Assembly: GCA_965237875.1 (NCBI GenBank)
Contig: CBDEGP010000002.1
Span: forward strand, 1,178,001-1,242,000
Reading direction: 5' to 3'
Source: DAOUJI01 sp965237875
GTDB taxonomy: Bacteria; Chloroflexota; Dehalococcoidia; Lucifugimonadales; JAGWBF01
Length of the DNA stretch: 64,000 bases
Made by a program: the position numbers and the translations under genes. Under the pieces are notes generated by a model. The model made no database searches and was not told the DNA's origin. It saw only the letters and a list, made by a program, of their open reading frames with translations. Below, in pieces: positions 49,962 to 57,667 of this stretch. How positions within the stretch are numbered: position 1 is the stretch's first letter; every line of letters starts with the position of its first letter.

Positions 49962-50432
49962 TTGAAAAGCACGGCGGCGACGGTGGAGGAGTACCTGGGC
50001 GGGTTGAGCCCGGAGCGGCGTGAGGCTGTCTCCGCAGTGCGCGAGGCGGTCCTTTCCGATCTCCCGGAGGGGTACGAGGAGATAATGGACTTCGGGATGA
50101 TCGCCTACGTCGTGCCGCTGACTCGGGTCCCCAAGACATACAACGGCCACCCGTTGATGTATGCGGCGATATCGTCGGAGAAGAACTATATTTCGGTGCA
50201 TCTCATGAACGTCTACGCAGACCCTGAAACGACAGAATGGTTCGTGGACAGCTACAAGGCCACCGGCAAGAAGTTGGACATGGGCAAGTCGTGCGTCCGG
50301 TTCAGAAAGCTGGACGACCTGCCGCTGCACCTTATAGGAGAGGCAGTGGCCCGGACGCCGGTCGAAGAGTGGATAGCTCTCTACGAAGCCTCACGTCCAG
50401 CGAAGAGGCGCACCGGGTCTAAGCGGGCCTAG
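49962..50432 (+). CDS. DUF1801-domain protein
   Basis: A 156-residue protein from a TTG at 49962 that follows GGAGG by six bases; the frame is open to 49899 but the extra residues look non-coding. The N-terminal TVEEYLGGLSPERREAVSAV, then EEIMDFGMIAYVVPLTRVPK, ISSEKNYISVHLMNVYADPE and KSCVRFRKLDDLPLHLIGE are the DUF1801/YdhG pattern. The fold is related to frataxin-like iron chaperones in Bacillus; the role here is unproven. Confidence 0.82.
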   Translation: MKSTAATVEEYLGGLSPERREAVSAVREAVLSDLPEGYEEIMDFGMIAYVVPLTRVPKTYNGHPLMYAAISSEKNYISVHLMNVYADPETTEWFVDSYKATGKKLDMGKSCVRFRKLDDLPLHLIGEAVARTPVEEWIALYEASRPAKRRTGSKRA

Positions 50433-50462
50433 ACGGCCGCAGCCTCTCGCTCGGGACGATTC

Positions 50463-51641
50463 CTATCCCCACGAAACAGCTTCATGCAACCTATTCCAGG
50501 GCATCAGGCTTCCGACAGATCTCCGTTGCAACTCCTCGCCGCCGTAAACGACCGTTACATCACATGAAATCCCGGGATCGGTTATTTGACGCCGCACCCG
50601 GAGGGCCCCGTCAAAAAGGCTCGATGACGGCGTCTGAGACGCCTTGGCCTCCATCAAGGTGACCCCGGACGGATGCTCGATGACTAGATCGACCTCCGCT
50701 CCGTCCCGGTTCCGATAGAAAGACAGTCCCCTCGTTTGACCCATGTTCATCCGGCGTTTGGCGACCTCCGAGACCACCCAAGTCTCAAATATGGGACCCC
50801 GCAGAGGATGGGAGCGCAGTTGTTCCGGCGTACGTATGCCGATGAGCCAGCAGACGAGGCCTGTGTCGTAGAAGTGCAGCTTCGGCATCTTCACCAGACG
50901 TTTGCCGAGGTTTGCGTGAAAAGGCTGCAACCGGAAGACGATAAAGCTGGCTTCCAGTATTGCTAGCCAGGCTTTCGCGGTGGGTTGCGACACGCCACAG
51001 TCGCTGGACAGCGCCGAATAGTTGAACAATTGGGCCGTGCGCCCCGCGCACAGCTCGAGGAAACGCTGAAACATCGCGAGGTCTCCCACGACACTGACGG
51101 TCCTAACATCCCGTTCGATATACGTGGCAACGTATGAACGGAGCCACTCCGACGGGTCCAACCCTTGGTCGTATATGCGAGGATAGCCACCGGTGAAAAC
51201 GGCCTCCTCCAGGGTCTTGGGATAGTGGGGGAATCTGACAGCCTCGCTCCGGGCCAGGGGAAGAAGATGATGCACAGCTGTCCGGCCGGCCAGGGACTGG
51301 TTCACCGATTCGGAAAGCGAGAGGTTCTGCGAACCTGTCAGTACCCACCGGCCAGGTTGCGGCTCTGTGTCGATGACACCCTGAAGGTACGACGGGATGT
51401 CCGGCGTCCGCTGCACCTCGTCGATTACGGCGCCGTTGGGAAACTGGGCCAGGAAGGCTCGGGGATCCTCCAAGGCAAAGGTGCGAACGTCCGGCGCCTC
51501 AAGGCTCACGTATGGAAGCTGGGCAAACACGGTTCGACATAAGGTGGTCTTGCCACTTTGGCGAGGCCCAGTAAGGGTTATTGACGAGGCTTCTTGCGCC
51601 GCCTGAATCAGCCTGGGCGTCAGGTCTCGTTCGACCGCCAT
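50463..51641 (-). CDS. AAA_14 / DUF4143 ATPase
   Basis: A 392-residue ATPase. Walker A is SSITLTGPRQSGKTTLCRTV, Walker B GAVIDEVQRTPDIPSYLQGV, sensor-1 region RWVLTGSQNLSLSESVNQSL. The C-terminal DUF4143 domain has SYVATYIERDVRTVSVVGDL and a nuclease-like LSFYRNRDGAEVDLVIEHP with EAKAS (Asp...Glu-x-Lys arrangement of PD-(D/E)XK folds). This family is abundant, often solitary and horizontally spread; function is unclear. A 15-base-armed palindrome lies just upstream (51666-51698). Confidence 0.87.
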   Translation of the reverse strand: MAVERDLTPRLIQAAQEASSITLTGPRQSGKTTLCRTVFAQLPYVSLEAPDVRTFALEDPRAFLAQFPNGAVIDEVQRTPDIPSYLQGVIDTEPQPGRWVLTGSQNLSLSESVNQSLAGRTAVHHLLPLARSEAVRFPHYPKTLEEAVFTGGYPRIYDQGLDPSEWLRSYVATYIERDVRTVSVVGDLAMFQRFLELCAGRTAQLFNYSALSSDCGVSQPTAKAWLAILEASFIVFRLQPFHANLGKRLVKMPKLHFYDTGLVCWLIGIRTPEQLRSHPLRGPIFETWVVSEVAKRRMNMGQTRGLSFYRNRDGAEVDLVIEHPSGVTLMEAKASQTPSSSLFDGALRVRRQITDPGISCDVTVVYGGEELQRRSVGSLMPWNRLHEAVSWG

Positions 51642-51665
51642 GCCTTCAATTTTAGCACGGTGTTT

Positions 51666-51698
51666 CGGCTAATTCAAAATCCAACTTTGAATTAGCCG
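51666..51698. repeat. Palindrome in the AAA_14 promoter region
   Basis: CGGCTAATTCAAA (51666-51678) and its exact complement TTTGAATTAGCCG (51686-51698) are separated by seven bases. It lies 25 bases upstream of the AAA_14 start. It could be an operator for that gene or a transcription end signal for the opposite direction; no T run follows on either side, so an operator is preferred. Confidence 0.55.
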
Positions 51699-51886
51699 AC
51701 GTATAATGCCGGAGAGACGCCGTAAAGCTCTCGGTTCTCAAAGGCGCGATGGTTCGGAAGCTTCATACCCCGCCTACAAACCCCGCCACACCCTCGCAGG
51801 GGGTGGTTGTGCTGGGGCCGCTTACGTGCTAAATATAGGGAATCCAAAACCGCTATCCGATTTTGCCGGCATCTAGGAGGTTGGCT

Positions 51887-52651
51887 ATGGCACATCAGTA
51901 CACCACGGACATCATCGAAGGCATGACGGCCGGGACCGTCACAATTCAGGGAAACAACGGCGAGTCTATCGGCGCCTATCTGGCCAAACCCGACGGCGAC
52001 GGGCCTTTCCCGGGCGTCGTGTTGATCCACCACATACCCGGTTGGGACGAGCTCTATCGTGAATTCACCCGAAAGTTCGCCCACCACGGGTACGCCGCCA
52101 TTTCCCCCAACCTGTACCACCGCAATGGCCACGGAGTTCCCGAGGACGTTGCGGCAAAGGTCCGTGCAGAAGGCGGGGCTCCCGACGACCAGGTGGTTGG
52201 AGACGTGGTGGGGGCCAGGGACTACCTGCGAGCACAGTCCTACTCCACTGGGAAGGTCGGCGTCATAGGCAGCTGCTCCGGCGGACGCCATACCGTGCTG
52301 GTGGCGTCCAGGTCCACGGGATGGGACGCCGCGGTGGACCTGTGGGGCGGCAGGGTCGTAATGGCTGCGGAAGACCTCAACGAAAGGACCCCCGTCTCGC
52401 CCATCGACTACACAAAGGACCTATGCTGCCCCCTCCTGGGTCTCTTCGGCGAAGACGACCAGAACCCCACCGTCGAGCAGGTGGACCGGCACGACGCTGA
52501 GTTGAAGGCCAACGGCAAGGACCATGAGTTTCACATGTACCCCAACGCGGGCCACGGCTTCTTCTACTACGACCGCGCCATGTACCGCCAGGAAGCCGCC
52601 GTCGACGGTTGGCAGAAGACCTTCGCCTTCTTTGACAAGCATCTGAGATAG
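51887..52651 (+). CDS. Dienelactone hydrolase family protein
   Basis: A 254-residue alpha/beta hydrolase from the ATG at 51887, seven bases after TAGGAGG. Oxyanion region FPGVVLIHHIPGWDELYREF, nucleophile elbow VGVIGSCSGGRHTVLVAS with Cys in the Gly-x-Cys-x-Gly arrangement that defines dienelactone hydrolases, catalytic Asp in GLFGEDDQNPTVEQ and His in YPNAGHGFFYYDR. It probably hydrolyses a lactone or ester; no chlorocatechol genes are near. Confidence 0.9.
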   Translation: MAHQYTTDIIEGMTAGTVTIQGNNGESIGAYLAKPDGDGPFPGVVLIHHIPGWDELYREFTRKFAHHGYAAISPNLYHRNGHGVPEDVAAKVRAEGGAPDDQVVGDVVGARDYLRAQSYSTGKVGVIGSCSGGRHTVLVASRSTGWDAAVDLWGGRVVMAAEDLNERTPVSPIDYTKDLCCPLLGLFGEDDQNPTVEQVDRHDAELKANGKDHEFHMYPNAGHGFFYYDRAMYRQEAAVDGWQKTFAFFDKHLR

Positions 52652-52695
52652 CCTGATCCGTCAACTGCGGACATTCCGCCGTCTAAGGAGTCGCC

Positions 52696-52962
52696 ATGTG
52701 CACCATGATCGTCGAGAAGGCCGAGATTGCCGGAGCAGGCAGGGGACAGCAGGGTTGGTTCCCCCTGAGCCAGGCCAACGTCGGCTTCGACCACCCGGAC
52801 CATATGGACGCAGCCCACGCCGTGAACATAGACTTCGTCAACCCCAGCAAGGGGGTGAGCGCCAGGATTGCCGTCGAACTGAGCCCGGAGTCTGCCCGAA
52901 AGCTGGCTGAGACCATCCTGGCAACGCTGGACCGGGGCGCCGCGTCGATAGGGCAATCGTAG
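52696..52962 (+). CDS. Small conserved-type protein (possibly DUF6295)
   Basis: An 88-residue protein starting MCTMIVEKAEIAGAGRGQQG. It contains VNIDFVNPSKGVSARIAVEL and a C-terminal helix with SARKLAETILATL. The MCT-x-I-V-E-K opening resembles a small uncharacterised family (DUF6295 by memory, not confirmed). TAAGGAG lies eight bases before the start. It follows the dienelactone hydrolase by 44 bases and precedes a terminator. Confidence 0.6.
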   Translation: MCTMIVEKAEIAGAGRGQQGWFPLSQANVGFDHPDHMDAAHAVNIDFVNPSKGVSARIAVELSPESARKLAETILATLDRGAASIGQS

Positions 52963-52982
52963 AAGTTCCAGGACAATAGACG

Positions 52983-53012
52983 AGAGGGCCTGACTGATTC
53001 AGGCCCTCTTTG
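52983..53012 (+). terminator. Rho-independent terminator
   Basis: An 11-base-pair stem (AGAGGGCCTGA / TCAGGCCCTCT) with a five-base loop is followed by TTTG. It closes the dienelactone hydrolase-small protein unit. Confidence 0.75.
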
Positions 53013-53144
53013 TCACGCCTGCCACCGACCCTACGTGAGCCGGGCAACGCGTCCGCCCGCTAATGCTTCATGCCGGTGCGGCAGGTTGACCGCCAACCGC
53101 ATGGAAGCTAAACTCCCCCGAAACGCGGACTCCGGAGGTAAGCA

Positions 53145-54134
53145 GTGACCACAACAGGACATCCTCATGCCCACGCAGTGCAGCAGATGGCGGACGCTGC
53201 GGCCAACTGGCTCGCCAGTCTGAACGCACAGCAGAGGGCCAAAGCCACCTATCCGTTTCTCGACGGCGAACGCATCTTCTGGTACTTCGCTCCGCTGAAC
53301 CGCCACGGACTCCCCTTAAGGGACATGGACCTCGTGCAGCGCGGGCTCGCCATGGAAATAGTCGACGCCATGCTGGACGAGGACGCAGCCCGGAAGGTCC
53401 GGGACATCATCGAACTGGAGCCCATCCTGGGCGCCATAGAGAAAGGGCGCGGCGTCATCACCTGGGAGAGGGACCCCGACCTCTACTTCTGGACCGTCTT
53501 CGGTGAGCCTGGGGGAGAGGACCCCTGGGGCGTCAGGATCGAGGGACACCACGCTTGCCTGAACTTCTCCATCTGGAAGGACAAGGTGCTGTCCATGACC
53601 CCCTTCTTCTTCGGAGCCAATCCGGCCGAGGTGCCCGGAGGGCCTAAGCAGGGCCAGAGGGTGCTGCACCGGAGAGAAGACCTGGGCCTGGAGCTGGTGA
53701 ACTCCCTGGACTCAGGCCAACGGTCCAAGGCCATCATCTACGACGACGCCCCCTGGGACCTGCTGACTTACACCAGTCCCAAGGCGTCTCTCCCGCGGGA
53801 GGAGGGACTTCCCGCCTCCAAACTCAACGCCACTCAGCAGAAGGTCCTGCTGGCCCTCATTTCAGATTATGTAAACCAGGTGCGGCCCGACGTGGCCGAG
53901 AAGAAGCTGGAGTCCGTTCTCGACGCTGGAATCGAGGCCATACACTTCGCCTGGGCAGGGGGGCTTGAGAGGGGCAAGGCCTTCTACTACAGGCTCCACG
54001 GCAACGACTTCATCGCGGAGTTCGACAACCGCCAGAACAACGCCAACCACATCCATTCGGTGTGGCGGGACTTCGCCAACGACTTCGCCGAGGACGTACT
54101 GAGGAAGCACCACCTCCTGTTCCACATCCTGTAG
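53145..54134 (+). CDS. DUF3500-family protein
   Basis: A 329-residue protein from a GTG at 53145 with GGAGG eight bases upstream. Features: KATYPFLDGERIFWYFAPLN, GRGVITWERDPDLYFWTVFG, PWGVRIEGHHACLNFSIWKD, GANPAEV and a C-terminal FYYRLHGNDFIAEFDNRQNN with ANHIHSVWRDFANDFAEDVL. These match DUF3500, an uncharacterised family whose conserved His/Glu/Asp suggest a metal site. There is no signal peptide. Function unknown. Confidence 0.85.
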   Translation: MTTTGHPHAHAVQQMADAAANWLASLNAQQRAKATYPFLDGERIFWYFAPLNRHGLPLRDMDLVQRGLAMEIVDAMLDEDAARKVRDIIELEPILGAIEKGRGVITWERDPDLYFWTVFGEPGGEDPWGVRIEGHHACLNFSIWKDKVLSMTPFFFGANPAEVPGGPKQGQRVLHRREDLGLELVNSLDSGQRSKAIIYDDAPWDLLTYTSPKASLPREEGLPASKLNATQQKVLLALISDYVNQVRPDVAEKKLESVLDAGIEAIHFAWAGGLERGKAFYYRLHGNDFIAEFDNRQNNANHIHSVWRDFANDFAEDVLRKHHLLFHIL

Positions 54135-54326
54135 GCGACGGAACGCCTCCCGCGGCGGAGGCCCCTAAACAGAGGGACTGTTACGGGGCGAAGATGTCGT
54201 CCACATCTATGCTGAAGCCTTGGAGCTTTGACGATTTCAGCGTTTCGCCTTCGCCCAAGGTTTCAACAACCTTGAAGCTGCTGCCTTCCAGAACCAGGAC
54301 CGTTAAAGTTCCAGGGTCGGTTTCTA

Positions 54327-55765
54327 GTAACTGTTCAGACTTGAGGGGATGTGAGTAACTGACGGCATGCCACGAGGGGGTTTAATCCCCTCGCGCGCCA
54401 GGTGCCGAAGAGGGAAGCCAGGGCCATCTTGCTATCGGTGCCCTGCTGCGAGCGGGTGCCGCCGCTGATCTTACGGCTGATCACCAGGTGCCTCAGGCTC
54501 CGCTCGGCAGCGTTGTTATCGGATGGCACCCCAGGCTCGGCCACAAAGACAAACAGCTCCTTGATAAACCGCTCTATGCGCCGACACAGCTTGCGTTGGA
54601 CTGCCAACGGGTCTTCCAGGAACGGTCGGCAGCGGGCCAGCAATTTCCGTTCCAGCCCCAGCTGGTCAAGACGCCTTTGGTGCGCCCCGGGATGGGCCGA
54701 GGCCTTGGCCGCAGCGTAGAGCTTGTGGATGGCCACAGACCACCGCGCCAGCCTAGAGTCATCCGGGTAGAGGGTCTTCAGGTCATGGATGTCCCGCAGC
54801 AGATGGGCCCAGCACCGTTGCTTCAGGCCAGGGTAATGATGATAGGCAGCGTAGAAATCGCTGACCAACACCCCGCCGAAGGACTGATCCAGCACTTCGT
54901 CCACCACCCCCTTATCCCGGCCACGGCGCAGGAAGTACCGTTCGGTGGGGGTGCTGAAGGTCCAGACATAGCCATTGGTCCCGTCCTGGCGCCAGCCGGT
55001 CTCGTCGGCCTGCACCACGGGGCTGGCTCGAATTCGATCCAGCACCTCGGCCACTGCCTGTTGGGCCTGTTGAGCCGCCCCATGGATGACCCGGACGATG
55101 CCCCCGACGCTCAGGTGCAACTGATGCGCCGTCCGCAGATACCATTGGATGGTGCGTAGGGGCAGTCGTCCCTCTTCTCGCAGCGTCACTATCAGGCTGA
55201 CCAGGTTGACCCCCAAGCGCTGGCGCCCCATGACCACGCCATCCAGCGCCACCTTGGGCACCCGACGCCGCTGGCACTCCGGGCAAGTCCGGGCCACGTA
55301 GACATGCTCCGTCACTTGTACCGGAACCGTCGGAATCTCGATGACTTCCCGGGTCCTCTGTGCCCATCCCCCAGCCAGGCTCCCGCCACAATCCGGACAG
55401 GTCTCTAGGGCATGCTCCACCCGATGAGTCGGCGTCATACGCTGGCGAGCAAAGCTATGGGTCCGTGGCTTTCTTGGCCCCTTCTTCTTCTCTGGCGCCC
55501 TTCGGCCTGGAACCGGTTTATTGCCCGGCATTCTGGTCGGTCCCCCCGGCTTGAGGCTCCCTTCCAGCGACGCTATCCGCCGATGCAACTGGGCAATGGC
55601 AGCCTGCTGCTGGGCAATGACCTCCAACAGCACTTCACGATTGGCTGTGGTCAGGTCAAGTTCGCTGTACACCCCTTTGGTATGACATAACCCCTGCCTC
55701 CCATGCTACCCCCTACCAAGCGCCTTTCGGCTATTTAACCCCCCCCCCCAAGTCTGAACACTTAC
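54327..55765 (-). mobile_element. Complete IS66-family insertion sequence (ISBst12-like, transposase only)
   Basis: A 1439-base element. The termini are imperfect inverted repeats: GTAACTGTTCAGACTTG at 54327-54343 and, on the other strand, GTAAGTGTTCAGACTTG ending at 55765, extending to about 22 bases with two mismatches. GTAA ends are typical of IS66. It carries only the transposase gene; the tnpA and tnpB accessory genes of classical IS66 are absent, as in the ISBst12 subgroup. It interrupts a Uma2-family gene. Confidence 0.93.
54335..55672 (-). CDS. tnpC: IS66-family transposase (TnpC)
   Basis: A 445-residue transposase, full length. An N-terminal leucine-zipper-like helix (LLEVIAQQQAAIAQLHRRIA) precedes the zinc-finger domain (ALETCPDCGGSLAGGW, ARTCPECQRRRVPKV). 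The DDE domain has Asp in VVQADETGWRQDGTNGYVWT, Asp in GVLVSDFYAAYHHYPGL and Glu in VPSDNNAAERSLRHLVISR. The stop codon lies inside the left terminal repeat. All catalytic residues are intact, so the element may still be active. Confidence 0.95.
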   Translation of the reverse strand: MYSELDLTTANREVLLEVIAQQQAAIAQLHRRIASLEGSLKPGGPTRMPGNKPVPGRRAPEKKKGPRKPRTHSFARQRMTPTHRVEHALETCPDCGGSLAGGWAQRTREVIEIPTVPVQVTEHVYVARTCPECQRRRVPKVALDGVVMGRQRLGVNLVSLIVTLREEGRLPLRTIQWYLRTAHQLHLSVGGIVRVIHGAAQQAQQAVAEVLDRIRASPVVQADETGWRQDGTNGYVWTFSTPTERYFLRRGRDKGVVDEVLDQSFGGVLVSDFYAAYHHYPGLKQRCWAHLLRDIHDLKTLYPDDSRLARWSVAIHKLYAAAKASAHPGAHQRRLDQLGLERKLLARCRPFLEDPLAVQRKLCRRIERFIKELFVFVAEPGVPSDNNAAERSLRHLVISRKISGGTRSQQGTDSKMALASLFGTWRARGLNPLVACRQLLTSPQV

Positions 55766-56341
55766 GGTTTCTATCATCCAATACTCTTCGACCCCACACC
55801 GAGCGTACAATTCACGTTTGTAACCCTTGTCTCGCTGGGCAGTGGCAGGTGAGAGTATCTCTACCACCAAGTCGGGAGGGCCTTGTATGTTGGCCGGGGT
55901 AATGATGTGGCGCCGTTCGGTCGAGATGAACACCAGGTCAGGTTGCACGACGTCGGTGCCTGAGAACACGACGTCGGTGGGAGCGAAATAGACCTTTCCA
56001 GCGCCCATCTCCTTTACAAACTGGAACAACCGCGCTCCTAGGTTGACCTGAATTCTCTGGTGACGCGTGCCCGGGGCAGGCGGCATAATCAACTCTCCGT
56101 CCAGCAGTTCGTAGCGCTCGTCATCGGACGTTGCGAGGTAATCCTCGACGGTGAGTTTCAACTCAGGTTTCTGACGGACCATGCCCATCCTCCTTGCCGG
56201 CGGCTTTGGGGAACGTCCTTATGGAGGGCATTTGCAATTCTATACGGAATTCAAGGCCGGCGAAAGCTGAAGCTGACACGTTGGAAGTTAAGAGCCAACG
56301 GCCCTCCCCCGCCATCATTCCGGCGGAGGACGAAACCCAGG

Positions 56342-56423
56342 GGACACGGGTTCCTAGACCCCGCCGCCGCTCCAGGCGTAGAATCTAGGCATGGACGAGA
56401 CCGGGACGCGCCACATCATCCAC
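56342..56423. repeat. 82-bp direct repeat, left copy (remnant of dinB promoter and start)
   Basis: Identical over 82 bases to 58802-58883. It contains the dinB promoter and the first 11 codons of dinB (MDETGTRHIIH); after the repeat the frame reads Arg-Val and stops, so this copy codes for only 13 residues. The flank to its left is the ancestral dinB upstream region. The 307 bases between the Uma2 and nuclease genes hold only this and unremarkable spacer. Confidence 0.95.
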
Positions 56424-56494
56424 CGTGTATGACAATGTTCCCATCGACCCACGAGGAGTCCTAGTCACCACTTCCGCTTTCTTATCAGTATGAT

Positions 56495-57604
56495 TCAGTT
56501 ACCAAAAAGGTCGTTCAGTTTACTTTGTACCGCCAACCATTGGGTGGGAAAATAAGTTTCGACTTTGTGAAGAACACCATGCTTTAGATTGGGTGGCAAG
56601 GGTTCCAACTTGAACCTATGAGATTGCCATATTGCGTCCGCAACTAGAGGGTAGTACTTCAACTGGCCCCCGGATTCTCCATACCACTCGAAAAGACCGC
56701 CAGTTGTATCGCTACCTTTGAGATGATTGCCTACTGACGACTCTCCTTCCTTTGTATACGTTGGAAACATCCACTGTAATTGACTCGCATCCGGAAGTGA
56801 CAACGGGAACTGGTGTAGCTGATACCAGCCTTCTTTGTTCCAAGAGAGGGTCAAGTAGCAACTTTTCGATAAGTCAACATTCCCTTCGTGGTCAACACTG
56901 GCGAGATGGTGCCATTCAGATACCAACTCAATCAAGGCACGGCCAACAGCCGGCGCATACTGTTTGTAGTTCCCTTGATCTATTCCCTTGGTCCTAAGGT
57001 GGTTCCAGAATTTACGCGCTGAGTTGGATAGCTCTATTGTGACTCGTCCGTGTCGATCGGTACTTGAAAGTTCCCTGCGCATCTTGCATGATATGCCATA
57101 GTAAACCTCGTTTCGACCAGGAGCGGGCAGCCGGACATCAAAGACATCCTTACTCTCGGAGCAGATACCGCCTAATGCAACGGCAATCGATCTCTCAAAG
57201 TCCCGCCACCCCGGAATCGTTTTGCCACCGTCAGAAGCAAGCATACCGGTTCCATCCTGGTATGTGCTAAATATCAATCGGAACCGCTCGACCTCGTTAA
57301 TAGAAGGGGGCCTGTCAACCAAGGGTACTCTTGTATCCAATGTATCTTGCTCCTTAGATCGGTAGGGTAGCTCTATCTCTAGTCCATCATTGAGCAGACT
57401 GTCGACAGACACACAAAAGAGTTCAGCTACAGCTAAGGCGAATGCAGCTGTGGGAATCTTCTTGGCAGCCTCGATTTCACTGAGGTGTCCATGAGCTTTA
57501 TACCCAAGCAACTCTGCCAATCCCTTCAAGGTAATCCCATGATAATTTCGCAACAGTCTGAGCTTTTCACCGAATCTCTGGATTTCCGATCTAGTGCTTG
57601 ACAT
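56495..57604 (-). CDS. Probable restriction endonuclease fused to N-terminal XRE helix-turn-helix
   Basis: A 369-residue protein. Residues about 8-75 are a Cro/C1-type HTH (EKLRLLRNYHGITLKGLAEL, HLSEIEAAKKIPTAAFALAV). The rest looks nuclease-like: GWRDFERSIAVALGG is an N-terminal helix, then Asp in KDVFDVRLP and YYGISCKMRREL give a D-x(n)-S-x-K arrangement resembling PD-(D/E)XK sites. It is divergent from a Dam-like methylase and shares an operator with it. A fused HTH could make the nuclease its own controller. Base composition is markedly more A/T-rich than the genome. Restriction activity is inferred from context. Confidence 0.72.
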   Translation of the reverse strand: MSSTRSEIQRFGEKLRLLRNYHGITLKGLAELLGYKAHGHLSEIEAAKKIPTAAFALAVAELFCVSVDSLLNDGLEIELPYRSKEQDTLDTRVPLVDRPPSINEVERFRLIFSTYQDGTGMLASDGGKTIPGWRDFERSIAVALGGICSESKDVFDVRLPAPGRNEVYYGISCKMRRELSSTDRHGRVTIELSNSARKFWNHLRTKGIDQGNYKQYAPAVGRALIELVSEWHHLASVDHEGNVDLSKSCYLTLSWNKEGWYQLHQFPLSLPDASQLQWMFPTYTKEGESSVGNHLKGSDTTGGLFEWYGESGGQLKYYPLVADAIWQSHRFKLEPLPPNLKHGVLHKVETYFPTQWLAVQSKLNDLFGN

Positions 57605-57617
57605 AGATATATTGACA

Positions 57618-57650
57618 TGCTAGGATGTCTCTGAGAGAGACATCCTAGCG
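57618..57650. promoter_or_regulatory. Operator palindrome between nuclease and methylase
   Basis: GCTAGGATGTCTCT (57619-57632) and its exact complement AGAGACATCCTAGC (57636-57649) surround a three-base centre. It fills most of the 63-base space between the divergent genes, with TTGACA at 57612-57617 on its left edge. This is where a controller of R-M expression (here the HTH of the fused nuclease) is expected to bind. Confidence 0.75.
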
Positions 57651-57667
57651 ATAGGAGAAGTTAAGGT

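Larger units (their letters stand above)
54319..55773. repeat. 8-bp target-site duplication flanking the IS
   Basis: GGTTTCTA occurs at 54319-54326 and at 55766-55773, immediately outside the two terminal inverted repeats. Eight bases is the duplication length made by IS66-family elements, and exact identity indicates recent insertion. Confidence 0.95.
54181..56182 (-). pseudogene. Uma2-family (DUF820) nuclease-fold gene split by an IS66 insertion
   Basis: The 5' part (56182 down to 55766) encodes KLTVEDYLATSDDERYELLD, GTDVVQPDLVFIS, GPPDLVVEILSPATAQRD and GVEEYWMIET, the normal Uma2 core. The remainder lies beyond the IS: removing bases 54327-55773 (the element plus one 8-bp duplicate) joins GAA ACC to GAC CCT in the same frame and continues to a TAA at 54181, giving the expected C-terminus (DPGTLTVLVLEGSSFKVVET, KLQGFSIDVDDIF). 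The restored protein is 184 residues from the ATG at 56182, which GGAGG precedes by six bases. The break is therefore recent, with no decay yet. Confidence 0.9.

Noticed and set aside
54327..55765. Classical three-gene IS66 element
   Set aside because: No tnpA or tnpB frame fits between the terminal repeats; the element is of the transposase-only subgroup.
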